Of a stretch of DNA of 38,894 bases, positions 1-12,326 are shown one piece after another. The stretch is from Blastocystis hominis (taxonomy: Eukaryota > Sar > Bigyra > Opalinata > Blastocystidae). The translations under genes were made by a program, and so were the position numbers. Location: positions 50,685 to 89,578 of the forward strand of contig NW_013171825.1 of assembly GCF_000151665.1 (NCBI RefSeq). Reading direction: 5' to 3'. The stretch's first letter is position 1. Every line of letters starts with the position of its first letter. Below the pieces are notes generated by a model that worked only from the letters and a program-made list of their open reading frames with translations, made no database searches and had not been told where the DNA came from.

Positions 1-499
1 ACTATCGATCAATTGCCCAAATTCAATTAGTACTCTTCCATGTTTAGTCTCACATGAGGAAATGTAAACACAGAATAATCCTTTCTCCCTCTACATGTAG
101 TAGTTTAGTGATAATCAATTTACAGAAAATGATGATACCGATAGTTAAATGATGAATCAAATAATAGATTACTACATAAGAAAAACACACAATTCCTACA
201 TTGCCAATAAATATAACAGTAACGGTATATAATGTATCCTGTATAACATAACTCAAGGAAGACAATATAGATGTAAATAAATGGAACAGACAAGGAAATA
301 GTGTTAATATCTCAGATTCAACTTTTTTTCACTCCATATTTTTCCACATGTATATATATATAATATTGTATATATTATTGATAGTAATAATCAGAAGGTG
401 ATATAGCCCTTTTCACTTTGTTCCTATTGATATTACCATTTGTTGAAGTATCAAACATTTGTATAGAACAAACAACACTATCTCATCTATCATTATCGT

Positions 500-2080
500 T
501 TTGATTTTATGATATCGTATGTTGGCCTAAAGAGACGTGCTAGTTTTTGCATTTGAAGAGTTTTGTCGTAGTTTGATTTCTTTTGTGACATATACTCTGT
601 TGACATCTTTGTGCGCTTATGTGGAATATCTATACAAAACTCGTTCAGCATGACATAATAGTGGAATTCTAAGCATCAATTCAATCAAATACATGGACTC
701 AAAAAAGTCATTCGATTCATCAACTCTTGCTTGTTAAAACCATAGTTAATAAAATATGGATGAAAAATAGGATTATCCTTAGAACGACGAATAATAGAGT
801 AAGGTTCCATCACGTGATCTGCTTTGTATGGTAAAAGTTTGTTTTGCTTTTCCTTGAGCATGAAATCAACATCAACAATATCCTATATTAATAATTCCTT
901 CGAATATACTGATACATGAAAAATGGTTGGATGCTGAACTACAGTATTGTTGTAAGCAGCAATCAGCATTAATTTGTTACGAGGAACTTGATCCCATCTA
1001 CACTTCACAGTCATGTGAATTCTAACTACATATATGTACATTGTCCCTCCGAGTAGCAAGAATCATGATCGATTTGATTTTTATCCATGAGGAACAATTT
1101 TAGCAATAATACTGCTTTTGGATCACGTAGAGTCTCGTTATGTAGCATCAAGGAATCATACAATGTCTCAGAAGAGAAAACGTCGATGTCACTAACAAAG
1201 TAGTGTGTAGTTTCGATTGACTCAATGGCCAAATCTCTTAGCAGGTTGATAGGAAAGATCGTCTCGTCTGAATAAGATGGTCCTGTTGTATCATAGAATA
1301 TGCTTCTACCTTGAATCGATGGTTGATCTTTGATAATATATAATAAGAAAGTAATTTGACGATAGTGCTCATAAGCTTGAATCAGATCGATCGCTGAATG
1401 CAACTCCGATTCCATTATCATAATACTCATCATGATTCTATGCTTCCATCGTTTCATTAAATAGGGAAGTCTATCTTGTCTATTCAGAGACAGAATTGTG
1501 ATTAGAGTGATGTCGTCAAAGGAATTTGAATTGTCTAGTGTTAATATATGAGCCAATAATATCTACAAGGCATTCTCTGGAACGAAGAACACATTCTCTT
1601 TCTTGTATCATACAACATCACATAAAACTCTTGGCAATGAGAAAATGTTGTACGATCATGGCAGGCAAAAAACAAATCACTCTTGTATTTGTTAAAAAAC
1701 GAATATAGATCCTCTGAAGTCTGACAAGTTGAATAATGACATGGGTTGAGTTCATAAGGAACCAAACGATGGAAGCATTCTTTTTCATTGCTTAATGGCT
1801 CCAGTTCAGGAATATTCTTCAATTTCTGGACATAAACATCATGCATTCCATATTCATTATCTAATTTTGCGAAGTAAGAATAATCAACAAAAGGAGAACA
1901 AGGCATACGTGTTCGAATTGAAAGTATATGAAAAATAAGTTGATGATCCATGGCAAAAGAGCATAGCATCAACCACAGTTCACAAGAGAATAAAGTCAAC
2001 AACACAAAGAAGGCTATTCCTGAATAATAGAAAATCATAAAGAAAATACTAAAAGTATAACGTGATAGTTTCCACTGCAT
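500..2080 (-). pseudogene. GT49 (LARGE/B4GAT1-like) glycosyltransferase, left copy, decayed
   Basis: This is a host-type Golgi glycosyltransferase of family GT49, predicted to be a type II membrane protein. An open frame from 2080 to 1541 begins with a hydrophobic anchor (about residues 8-35) and a Cys-rich stem. A second frame, 1556-1026, carries the catalytic region: the NRQDRLPYLMKRWKH segment, INLLRDLAIESIETTHY, and a DxD-type DID motif that in this family binds metal and nucleotide sugar. C-terminal family sequence (MEPYSIIRRS, INYGFNK, NEFCIDIPH) can be read between about 1020 and 500 in further frames. The copy near 34200-35790 reads through the first break without interruption, so this copy has a frame change near 1541-1556. 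Both copies change frame again just after the catalytic part, so a very short intron there cannot be excluded. GT49 membership is well supported; activity is doubtful. Confidence 0.72.
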
Positions 2081-5000
2081 ATTTCGTTTCTTTTCTACAT
2101 ATAATTAATTAATTAATATTATTCCTATGACTGAGTAGAAACCAATTAGAAATGCGAATTTAAATGTTATATGCGTACTCTATTCTACAAAAAACAACAA
2201 ATTCATAGTAGAGCACTTACTCACCCATTCGATTGTATTACGAATCTATTGAATATTATTAGTGGTCACTGATAATGCACTCCTGATATATATATAATTG
2301 GTTTCTAATGAATTGAGTGCATTCATCGAAATCTCATTTTACAAAGAGCAAAACGTCATGTTAAAGCAAACACTTTAGTTTTGTAGATTCTCACCCATAT
2401 CTGCTATAGCAGTGGTGGTATATATCATAACCACTTTATAATATGTGTTTGCATTAATATACTCCAATACTTGAAATGCAATAATCACGTAACAGAAAAG
2501 TAATTTGTTTTGAATACTCATATTCTATTCAATTATTTCCATATTAATATATAAACATCAAAAAGAATTATCTCAATCATTTTGAAATGTCTTGAATATA
2601 GCGAGTAATGGTAGAAATAAAGTAATATGATATTGCACTCACTTATCTGCACAAGTTGTACTAACAATCAATGTGAAATGCTTCTATGAAGTATCTATAT
2701 CACATGAACACTGCTGAATCATAATTAAGCACACTTCAAAGAAAACTAGATTGTTATTAAATTAAGCACACTTCATAGAAAACTAGATTGTTATTAAATA
2801 ATCCACATAATCCACATCAGATACAATGATAAACAGTATTACGTAAATAACTGTAGATTTACACTTTTTTTCCGTTTTAAGCAAATAATCAATTAAGTAT
2901 ACCAGCTTATTATTCTATTATTTTAATGATATGTATTTTTGGTCAATTTCATTAAAATCAACAGTAATCACTCCTATTGTATATTATCACCGAACATAGG
3001 TTCGTTGATTGACAAATTAAAAAAGTCTATTCTTATCAGAATCAATTCGATAGCATTATAAACACCCTTCTATTTCATTTGCATATTCGGTACGACGTAA
3101 TATATTGTTTATAACTCTTAAAATTCACAACAACTATATTTTGATATTTAAGTTTGAATTGCTTCACACAATTTCACTCTTTACTCATGTGTCCCCTTCC
3201 ACATTCAATGCATTTCCTATGATATACATACCAAATTGCTGACTTTTATATCACATTTTATCAATATTGAGGTCCAAATTAAGGTCATCAAATGATGTTA
3301 CAAATGCATTCTAATTTGGAAGATTTCTCAGAATGATAATCTAATTAAAGCTTATCAAGAGCTATTTTCTTGTCACTGCCTTATTCTATTTGTTATTATT
3401 AGTTCTCTATATAGTTATCAAGTCTACTTCTATCTTTCCTATATTATTTTCACAATCATCTTTCTTTCACATTGCCTATTAGCAAAGCTGTTGTATTATG
3501 TAATTTGTGTAATATGCATATATCTAGCTTTTACCCTCAGAATTCAAGTTCAACAGCAGCAAACTACCTTACCTTTTTTTTACTATTCCCGATTATTTGG
3601 TTGTTATTCTTCCTTTCTATTTTTTTAATATAGAATGATTTTTGCAAGCCTTTTTATTTGTAGGTACTTCTATATAAAATAAAGTATCAATACCGTATAT
3701 TATCGATATACATTTTACTGCAAACCTAGCAAACTACACATTATAAACATATAATTTGGTCGTTCTCGAATTACAGTTATAAATACGATATATGTTGTTA
3801 TTTTCTTCAATTCGATATTTAATCTATGCACTTCCTATTATATATTCATCTTTAAAAATATTATGTGGTACAATTGTGAGTGAACAACAAATCCATTGAT
3901 TAGTTATTAATAATGTCTAGCAAACCAATGCGATATTCTTATTTCTATAATATCCATACAATGCATGTGATAATAGTTTTAATAGACATTCAATAATTCT
4001 ATTTTATTCTAACATAGTTAACTAACACTTACATTTTAATACTTCCCTTTGTTCACCATTTCAACCAACTCATTTACATTTTCCACTAGCATATTCACAT
4101 CAATGCAGGACTTATGTTTCTTCAATCACGATATAGTTTCTTTAACAGATCATTACTATTCCTCGTCAAAATTCGACAAGCCAATTATGTCTTTTGAGCC
4201 ATCATATCATGTTACTAAGGCTTCAACAATGAAGAAAAGAATTCAATACATTCAGAATTTGGCACTATATACATGATAATGAATGCAAATCCATGATATT
4301 TAAGATAATAATATGCTTCCCAATGATAATATATTATTTAGATGATTCTTTGATCGAAATGTTTTCACAAATTCTACGATATCTTTTAACTTGGTTGTGA
4401 CATTGCTAATCATATGCCTTTATTTAAAATTTGTCTCCACTCTTTTTGATGTGCAATGTATATATATTTCTGTGTATCTAGTTATGAGAAAAGTTCGAAA
4501 ATGCAATGATACCGATAATTATTTTCTTCACGAAGAGTGGATCAGTATCTTAAAGAAACAAATCAATTATCGGTTTGTTAATACAAAAGAACTATATCAT
4601 ATGAGATATAAACGAATACAGCACGCTTAAACAAAAATAATCGTGTTGTTCCAATAAGGAAAATAATGAATTATGGAATGGTCGTATTTTTGGTAGAAAC
4701 ATGTTCAATGTTTCAATAATGTTGGATAAATTCTAATGGATCGAAAATCACTGTCTTTGAGATTGGAAATATCGATAGTGAAAGTAAGAACTTATTCAAA
4801 TCTAGTATTATTAATATTAATAAGAAAATGTATCAGTGTTAGTGGCTTTATGATAAAAGGTTGTAATCTATTCTGTATTGTGATATATATTCACATAGCC
4901 ACGAGCCGACATAATGGCTACCTTGTCGTACCAAACATTAGTGGAATATGAACTATTAGAGGGTAGTATAGCAACTAAATCGGGTTAAGGCATATTTATT

Positions 5001-5394
5001 GATAGAAAAATCTCTTGAAAATACTGTTATGCTTCTAATGTTCTGTAGTTAACTCCACACTTTATTGTACTTCCTTTCATGGTCGGCTTTTATTCAATAT
5101 CACATAATGCAATGCTTATTTCATTTCGAACAATTCAGCGTATTTCATACCCAAACTCAAATGCATTAAATAACAAAACAATGTGTAGCTTCTGTGAGAT
5201 ACGCAGTGTGTAGTCTTTTGTAATGTTTGATTATTGTAACAATCAGTAGTATAATACCAGGATACTGCTTGAGTAAAACCAGGAATATTAAGTTTCATAA
5301 GCAAATAGATAGATTTACAGATGGATAAGCGAAACCGATTATGAGAAATAAGACGTAAAAAAAGGAATTAAACATGTAGGTATATATTGACTTG
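2081..5394. other. AT-rich region without a supportable gene
   Basis: About 3.3 kb of strongly AT-rich sequence. The short open frames on the plus strand at 4049-4276, 4391-4630 and 4736-4951 are of low complexity and show no motif or recognisable protein family. Apart from a 37-nt tandem duplication at 2724-2797, I see no RNA gene, mobile element or conserved signal. Confidence 0.6.
2724..2797. repeat. 37-nt direct tandem duplication
   Basis: Two adjacent 37-nt copies (2724-2760 and 2761-2797), each starting ATTAAGCACACTTCA and ending GATTGTTATTAA, differ at one base. This looks like a simple recent slippage or unequal-exchange duplication in intergenic DNA. Confidence 0.9.
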
Positions 5395-5639
5395 TACTGA
5401 GCGATTATCTTTGACCGCCCTGTTCACGCCAAAATTTCCTTAACTGCCGAATGTCCTTTGTCGGCTGTGAAATTCCACCTCTTCACCAGCGTCCCCATGG
5501 AATCCAAACTACTCCTAATACCTACGTCGGAAGGTATTAATATTTCGTGAAAAACCATGCCAGTGCCCGCAGTTCAGAGAACCACCTTACCCTACTACTT
5601 TCGGGAATTAATCATAATCAGGGAGTCAATGACTCTCAG

Positions 5640-8129
5640 CCCTGTACTATGCTGTCTATGGTACATAGTGTAAGCCATGCACGGCGAATCTTAGATACAT
5701 CCACACTGCTCCATGTTCATCCAAAGCTCATCTGGTAATGGCGCGTTCACCTGGATCAATCTGTTCAAGTTCAAGGATTCTAACATCATTTCCATGACTG
5801 TCTTGGTCAGACACAATTAAGTCATATTCAAAAATGTGGATTTTACGAATGTGGTCACCAACTCCAATGACGAAGAGATAACGATTCCTCCTGGATACTA
5901 CACGATCGGTCAAATCATTACCATCCTCAACAACATGATTGATACTTCATTCTCGATATCTATGAAGGCTTCGAGTTATGGGTGTATTTATATCCAGTCC
6001 ACACACACGATTGATTTCACCAATGCTCCGGATATTTGAGAAATCCTCGGTTTGGAAGGACAAATGGTCATTCTACCTGCTTCGTTCTATGGATCGAACG
6101 TGATTGATATCACGCGAAATCGACAAGTGATTCAGGTCTACTCGACGATCGTGCGATCATCGGACCTGAAGATTACCAACCAGAACAACAACCTGCTAAC
6201 CACAATGATCATTGACGATCCAACGGCTGACTACGTGCGAAGTGTGGAAGACATTTGCATTCCAATGATCACTCGGTTTGATCGGTTGATGTTCGTGTTC
6301 CGCGATATGGATGGCAAGATGATGCGATTGAACGGCGAATTCGAACTCCAGTTGATGATAGAAGATGTGTATGATGAAGTGCCTTCCTAAATTCTACCGA
6401 TGAACTAGTTCAGTATAATGGAAGTGTTCGGTAATACCACCAAGAAGGAAGTGAAGCTGGACAATCCTCTGTCATTCGATCAGTGTTTCATCTCGTCTGT
6501 GTCGTTGTATACGGACTTCGTGTTGCACAATGTGCCGACTGACCTCGTGGTGCTAATCAATGTAGGGAACACATCACAAGAAGCGTGAATACCTCGCGGC
6601 GCCTACGACATCGAAACGATCATTGCAAAGCTGAATGCTAGTGATGCCCTGTTCGAATTGGTGTATAGCGGTGAGAATGCGTTCCATATCACCGTGAATC
6701 CTTTCTACACGATTGATTTCACTCGTGCTCCCGAGATCCAATCGATCCTCGGATACGAATCGGATACACTAGTAAAAGGAGTGGACAACCCGAAGCGCTA
6801 CTACCTGTCTTCCTCGTGTAATCACGTGGTTGTTACTGACAGCAGGGAATCGCACATGTTGACATTGCCTGTCGGTTACTACATGTTCTCCGAGTTCATC
6901 GAGGCTGTCGGTGCTGAAATGGTGAAAGTGCTTCCTCTCGTATCAATGACGATCGAGGATGATCATGTTCGTTTCAATGTCCAAGCAGACGGATGGTATT
7001 TCGATCGATCCAGTGTAGACACGACGATCGATGGTTTTGGTTGGACTCCATGGTTCAAACTGTCTCCATCTGTGCAGAATCTGTGCATCGAACGACCAGT
7101 GGAAACTTCGTTCAACCCTGAAAGCGATTCACCACCTGATATGACGAATGATCAAGGTATTGGTGGTCATGCGTATATAGGATCAAACATATTTATTGCG
7201 TATGACTGGAAAATGCGTACGACTGATAATCGGTTCCTGTTAAAGCCTCTCGCGACATACACGATGCGCCTAGCTGATGGCTCAGTACTCGATAGTGGTG
7301 AATTCTACATAACGGACGATACGTCTACCCCGATCAAGATGAATACTCTTACAACCACATGTTTTAATGAACTCAATGCTCGATATGCGAGTGCTATGGA
7401 ACTACCTCCATCTCACCAGAATGCGATTGCGTGGACGGTGAATGACAATAGAGAAAGCATGTCATGGACTGCGAAGGACTATGCACCAGAATTGGAATTG
7501 CATATCACATCGGAAAATACAGGTGACTTGGTGTCATCGAATGATTCCTCGATCGGTCTATGGTACTCCAAGGACTGCAGGTATAATAAGGAGGTGTACA
7601 TCGATACAACGAATTTCATACTCGGCGTACGAGGCTATGGCGAAAAACCTTTCACAATCCAAACGAGGTCATTACAATGCTTTTGATCTCGTGACCATGA
7701 TTGTAGATGTGATAAACGAGATAAACGTTGCAACATCTCTTGGATTGTATTTGGTATACGTGAATGAAGACCATGGTGGTCGAGTACGAATGGGATGCCG
7801 AAATGGTTCAGAACCACGATTCATAATGATTTGTGACAACCCATTTTTCGAGTTTATCTCCGGTCCATACACGGAACCTGGCGGTATGTATCTGTTTTGC
7901 TATATCGAGTATCATTGCGACTGGCATATCCGGATACCTGAGTTAACAACGCCTAGCAAATTTGCGTCCGCGGTATACAAAGGTTTGGTTTGGTTGGAAC
8001 AATCTTGGAAGTCCCTAATAGTGGGTACACGTACTCGGATCGCCAAGTGAGCATAGCGTTCAATCGGCTTTCACGAGCCTATATTGCCTCCTAGGCAGTA
8101 TTACTCGATGAGGATGGACATGGTTCATT
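5640..8129 (+). mobile_element. Polinton/Maverick fossil fragment (spike-module gene), broken
   Basis: A fossil fragment of a Polinton. Its translation is closely similar, over roughly 750 residues, to the large spike-like protein encoded at 27767-30880 in the neighbouring element. It has several breaks and no complete gene. In its middle part the similarity looks above 90% by eye at the protein level and is lower toward the right end, so it is a fairly close but older relative rather than a copy of the same age. It lies on the opposite strand to its intact relative, forming a large inverted repeat about 20 kb apart. It stops exactly where the terminal repeat of the second Polinton begins at 8130. 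To its left (about 5395-5640) base composition is already richer in GC than the flank, but I recognise nothing there, so the left boundary is uncertain. No other Polinton gene was found with it. Confidence 0.88.
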
Positions 8130-8507
8130 AGTAGTAGGGGAATGACGGGAAACGCGCGGAACCCAAAGTCGCCCCTCCGACCTCATCTACGAGAGTGCGC
8201 GGCTCAAAGTCGCCCCTCTGACCCCATCTTTGTTTTCGCGTATTCCCGTCAGAACACAAAAAAACCCCCAAAGTCACCCCTCAGACCCCCTCAACTGGTA
8301 CCTTGATTTTTGCGTTTCATAAGAATTTCAGCACTCATGAGTAAAACACGAGTGCTGAAATGTGCGATATCCATGACTATTATGGTTGTTATTGCTGGCC
8401 AATGTGATCATTTTCAACCGTGACGTGAAACGCGCGGAAACCCATGGCTGCCAATTCCTGCAATGTTAACCTGACTTCCATTGTAGGCCATGGTATCCAT
8501 GGATGTC
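8130..8507 (+). repeat. Left terminal inverted repeat of the Polinton
   Basis: The outer 29 bases match the inverse of the right end with one difference. The inner part (8427-8507) matches the inverse of 30910-31000 except for an 11-nt length difference. The middle is unlike the right arm: it holds three diverged copies of a CAAAGTCGCCCCTC-containing unit (starting near 8164, 8205 and 8269) and a short hairpin around GCACTCATGAGTAAAACACGAGTGC. The subterminal motif GAAACGCGCGG occurs twice (8150 and 8428). Confidence 0.9.
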
Positions 8508-8528
8508 CAAAGTGAAAGATTGCTTCCT

Positions 8529-11500
8529 TTACTTCAGTCTATAATGCCCGAATGCAAGTGTGTGTATGTTGTCGTCCAAGATCCATCTCTTGTTGTCCGT
8601 GCAAGTCATGAGGGTCTTGGTTTGCTCCTTCGTGCTGATATCGAAGGCCTGGTTGTTGATACGCTTGAAAGTACCTTCGATCACTGCATCTTCCTTCTTC
8701 TCTGCCTCAAGGACGCGCTTGTACAGCTCGATGTTCTTCACGCTCATCCTCTCACCATCAATCACCACATTGCGAGGAACTCCCTTCGCTGCGTTATGCA
8801 CTACATGCTTCTCGTCAATCAAACAGTACATCTTTGGTCTAAGTCCCACGAATTCAGTGATGCGATGCCCGTTATGCTCATCCTTGAATATGGGTCCCGG
8901 CAACTTCTTGTTGAAGTTGAGGAATGATTCCAATGAAGGGAACTTTCTCTTGTCCACTTCATGCTCGTAGTAGTTCACGAGTTGTCCATAGAAGTAGCTC
9001 GTATTATCCAACTCAGAAAAGTCAAACGACTTGTACATATCGCACATTTTGTGGACGATGTTACCACGGTCGTTCAACTGCACGATGAGCGAGTCCGTGT
9101 CCTGTCCCAATAACTCTACACTGTTGAATGTCGTCTTGAGCACATTGTAATAGAAGTCGTAGATAATGTGCTTCGACATGTCGAGAATGGCAAACCCGAT
9201 GAAGAATGGCTTCTCTACCTTGCGCACCGGTGTGTTCAGCTTAATGCCGATGAGATTCTCGGAATACATGGTGGTTCCTGCGATCATGTCGTATCCATGC
9301 TTCTGGATGATGGCTTCACGTTCATTCCATGTGCTAGCGAACTTCACCTTCATTCGCTTCAACCCAGTCTCAACGAATTTTCCATAGGTGGAGTTTGCTA
9401 ATAATTTGTACAGGTTCTTTTCTACGGTGGTTTTTGATTTGGCTCGTTTTTCACTGAGCATATTGACGTATTCGAAGATGAAGGGTGCTTGTTTGAAACG
9501 GATGATGCGGTGGATGTGAGTGACGTGATAACCCTGTTGAAGACCCAATTGCAACAGAGAGTAATGTACGAGATATTTGCGCCGAGGTACAAGATCGCAA
9601 ATGAGTTTCGGTGTATTCACCTCTTTGACCTTGTCCACAATATCGTTCTTCGCTGCGTACTTCTTGATTCCGTCTGAGTACATACCTGCCTTCTGTACGG
9701 GGAAGAATGGCAAGTCATTGAATTTATCATGGAGTTCCACTGGTGCCTCGATATCGCATTCGATGAAGAACCCATATTTACCGAATGTCTTGAGTGATTG
9801 TACCCACCCATTCGGATCACGGTTGATCCTTTCCATTACTTCTCGTCGTTCGGGTACACCCACTAATTCGTAAGGCATCATTCTGTGCATGGCTCCACCA
9901 TACAGGTTGTTGGCGTCGAGGTAGTAGATGGATGATTGCTCTCCGTTGTTGGCGGTGCTGTCAAGGTCGACTTTGGCATGCCTTTTCACGATCTGTGTGA
10001 TGCCTCCTCGAAGGTTTTTGAGTAGACGCATGAAGTCATCTATCTCATTTGTCTCCATCAATCGAATTCCCTTGCTCTCATAGAACTCGCCCATGCGGTT
10101 CAAGAACACTTTCATGAGTTGTTTCTCCTCAAGTCCCTCATTCGCGTTGATGCGCATGATGTACTGAGCCCATTTCCTTGCGAGGGTCATGAGGCTACTC
10201 TCGCTATGATCGCCCTCCATTGTGACCTTCAAGAAGAGCGAATAGGCCATTTGTGGTGCTGTGATGTAGTGCATCGGATCAACACCGAATGCCTTCAATG
10301 TGGTAACACGGAAGTGCTCGAATGCATCAGCCATGAGAGTTACATCGAGTACATTGTACAACTCGTAGTACTCACCCCATGTCTTGATGTTGAAGGTCTT
10401 CCACAGTTTCACCATGTGATCATATTCGTCTTGGGGCATCATTTCTCCCTTCATGTCATCAATGCATTGTTCACGAGAAGGAATGACGATGTTGTTCAAT
10501 GTGTCGTACGATTTGATGAGACTGTAGAACATGGGTTCTTTCCGTGTCAACAGATCGATGTACTCGTCATTCCATTGCTTGCCTCGTGATTCGCAGTACT
10601 TGCGTAGTTGTTGTTTGGTGTGCACGTACAAATCGAGGTTCCCTCCGAGTGTCTGTGCGACGATGGATCTGAGAGGACTGCTGATGAGCTTCAACGAGTC
10701 CTTGAATTGAATACCATTGTATTCGATCTGCATCTCCTTGTCTTCAGTGGTTGGAATGACATCCAAGGAGTCACTAGAGGTTGAATGAGCTGCGATGAGT
10801 TTCATGATGAACGTGAAATCGTAGTGTGAGCCATTGTGGAAGTAGACGGGTAGACGATAGTTCTTCTTGTTGAACGAGAGTTGGAGATTGCACTTGGTGC
10901 AGCAGGTGCAGATGTACTGCCCAGCTTTGAAGTTGCATATCCCTCCATTCCCTGTGGTGTATTCACCTGTCACATGTGCATGATGTCGTACTTTGTCGTT
11001 CTCCAGTTTCTTGTGGCAGAAGGGACACACGGTTGTTGCACGAAAGCCCCTCTCGATACTCGGAGAGTTTTCGAGGGGTAATTCATCGAAAAGATACGTT
11101 TTCACACTCTCCCGCAATTGCACGAGATAGTCCACGAAAGGACGAAGGTCCTCTTCGTTCTCCCGTGGTGCACGGAAGATACGGAGCTGTGTATCAATGG
11201 CAGGAATGCGTGACACGGCCAAACAGGACAACATGATGGGCTTGTGTCTGTTCTTGTCGTCAATGGCCGACTCGAAGTCAGCGTACACGACGACCGGTGC
11301 CGGCATTTCGTATCGCTGGTTGGTGAATCGTAACCGAGTCTCATTGGTTGACAAGTCGTACTGCTCGCTTTCATCAACGAGTTCTCGGTGCACCTGTACT
11401 TCATGGTCATGAACGTCTTTGCGAGACCCGAAGAAGTCGTCGCAGAATCTGCACTTTGCGTTTCTCGATGTATTGCAATTCTTCGCATCACTTCGTCGCA

Positions 11501-12326
11501 TCATACGATGCTTGAAATCGTTCAAGTCCTTGATGTACAAGAAGTGCTTTGGAGTGCCCTCAGGTAGATTCAAGTCGTTCAAGATGCAGAGGGAGAGAGG
11601 AAGCTTCGTTCCCTTACCTTTGTACACGACATCGCATGTGAATAAATCGAATTGCTCTTTTGACTTATCGATGTATCCAGGCAAGAGTGTGACCTCGAAG
11701 ACATTGAGTGATACTTTCAGCAATGCCTCCAATGCGGCGAATTTCTCTTCACTCGCATCGAATGGGATGCCTTTGGCATCCCGGGGCAGCTTCGCTGCCC
11801 CTACGAAGGGTGTATTGTCGCGAATGCCCATCGCTTCCTCCACCTCATGAATGGTCACTCCGAATACCTTGTACTTGTCGGGTTGTTTCCACCACTTGTT
11901 GTACACGGTTGCATCGCCAATCTTGCGATTCGCGACGATCTTATGCCCGCCTTCACTGGCCAGAATGAGGCACCGTTGCAGACATCGGTTGTCATCGAAA
12001 TCCGGGTTGAGCGCTGTGCGTCCGATGACGAACGGTGTGTGCTGCTTGTACCCCACGAATGAGCGTAGTGGGAACATCTCGATATGGAAGCCGATCCAAC
12101 CAGCGTATACAAAACCACTTCCCTCTGTCTCTTGTTCCTCTACGGCATTTCGGTACCACTTCAGGTACTCCTCGATCCACTCATCGATGCGATCTCGACG
12201 AACGATGCGGAGGTGCCCCAATCGATCATCTGTGAGGTTGAGAATCTTGGAGTCTCCATCATGTGTCCACATGAGGTTGTATGCCATGATGGTAGATGAA
12301 ACATTGATTGTATTCACGCATACCAT
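8529..12326 (-). CDS. Protein-primed family B DNA polymerase (Polinton PolB)
   Basis: Replicates the element from a protein primer bound at the inverted termini. The frame codes for 1265 residues, within the usual Polinton range. Visible landmarks: a C2H2-like finger at about 292-313; exonuclease motif I (YADFE, D350/E352); a Cys-rich cluster at about 434-480; exonuclease II (HNGSHYDF, about 497-504); exonuclease III (D661 in YNVLDVTLMAD); polymerase motif A (YLDANNLYG, D804); motif B (NLYKLLANSTYGK, about 971-983); motif C (GQDTDS, D1076 and D1078). All expected catalytic positions are present. Two starts are possible: 12326, which overlaps the upstream adaptor-like gene by 68 bases, or the Met at 12287 (MAYNLMW), which I slightly prefer. 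A GC-rich double hairpin is inserted in frame near residues 175-189. The gene ends 20 bases inside the left terminal repeat. Confidence 0.97.
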   Translation of the reverse strand: MVCVNTINVSSTIMAYNLMWTHDGDSKILNLTDDRLGHLRIVRRDRIDEWIEEYLKWYRNAVEEQETEGSGFVYAGWIGFHIEMFPLRSFVGYKQHTPFVIGRTALNPDFDDNRCLQRCLILASEGGHKIVANRKIGDATVYNKWWKQPDKYKVFGVTIHEVEEAMGIRDNTPFVGAAKLPRDAKGIPFDASEEKFAALEALLKVSLNVFEVTLLPGYIDKSKEQFDLFTCDVVYKGKGTKLPLSLCILNDLNLPEGTPKHFLYIKDLNDFKHRMMRRSDAKNCNTSRNAKCRFCDDFFGSRKDVHDHEVQVHRELVDESEQYDLSTNETRLRFTNQRYEMPAPVVVYADFESAIDDKNRHKPIMLSCLAVSRIPAIDTQLRIFRAPRENEEDLRPFVDYLVQLRESVKTYLFDELPLENSPSIERGFRATTVCPFCHKKLENDKVRHHAHVTGEYTTGNGGICNFKAGQYICTCCTKCNLQLSFNKKNYRLPVYFHNGSHYDFTFIMKLIAAHSTSSDSLDVIPTTEDKEMQIEYNGIQFKDSLKLISSPLRSIVAQTLGGNLDLYVHTKQQLRKYCESRGKQWNDEYIDLLTRKEPMFYSLIKSYDTLNNIVIPSREQCIDDMKGEMMPQDEYDHMVKLWKTFNIKTWGEYYELYNVLDVTLMADAFEHFRVTTLKAFGVDPMHYITAPQMAYSLFLKVTMEGDHSESSLMTLARKWAQYIMRINANEGLEEKQLMKVFLNRMGEFYESKGIRLMETNEIDDFMRLLKNLRGGITQIVKRHAKVDLDSTANNGEQSSIYYLDANNLYGGAMHRMMPYELVGVPERREVMERINRDPNGWVQSLKTFGKYGFFIECDIEAPVELHDKFNDLPFFPVQKAGMYSDGIKKYAAKNDIVDKVKEVNTPKLICDLVPRRKYLVHYSLLQLGLQQGYHVTHIHRIIRFKQAPFIFEYVNMLSEKRAKSKTTVEKNLYKLLANSTYGKFVETGLKRMKVKFASTWNEREAIIQKHGYDMIAGTTMYSENLIGIKLNTPVRKVEKPFFIGFAILDMSKHIIYDFYYNVLKTTFNSVELLGQDTDSLIVQLNDRGNIVHKMCDMYKSFDFSELDNTSYFYGQLVNYYEHEVDKRKFPSLESFLNFNKKLPGPIFKDEHNGHRITEFVGLRPKMYCLIDEKHVVHNAAKGVPRNVVIDGERMSVKNIELYKRVLEAEKKEDAVIEGTFKRINNQAFDISTKEQTKTLMTCTDNKRWILDDNIHTLAFGHYRLK
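11764..11801. repeat. Double hairpin element inside the polymerase gene
   Basis: Two perfect 19-nt hairpins lie back to back: 11764-11782 (GGGATGCC arms, TTT loop) and 11783-11801 (GGGGCAGC arms, TTC loop). On the coding strand they read as GAAKLPRDAKGIPF, in frame, in a region N-terminal to the exonuclease motifs. Confidence 0.92.

Noticed and set aside
1-499. Gene on the minus strand at 50-265
   Set aside because: A 71-residue hydrophobic frame in AT-rich DNA with no other support.
4049-4951. Small plus-strand host genes
   Set aside because: Low-complexity AT-rich frames with no motif, start signal or family pattern.
5588-5600. CCCTACTACT as a terminal repeat end of the older Polinton fragment
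   Set aside because: It is only 10 bases, in the wrong orientation for the neighbouring gene, and without further similarity to the arms.
8490-8970. Plus-strand frames opposite the polymerase 3' end
   Set aside because: Shadows of the polymerase gene on the other strand; no recognisable protein.
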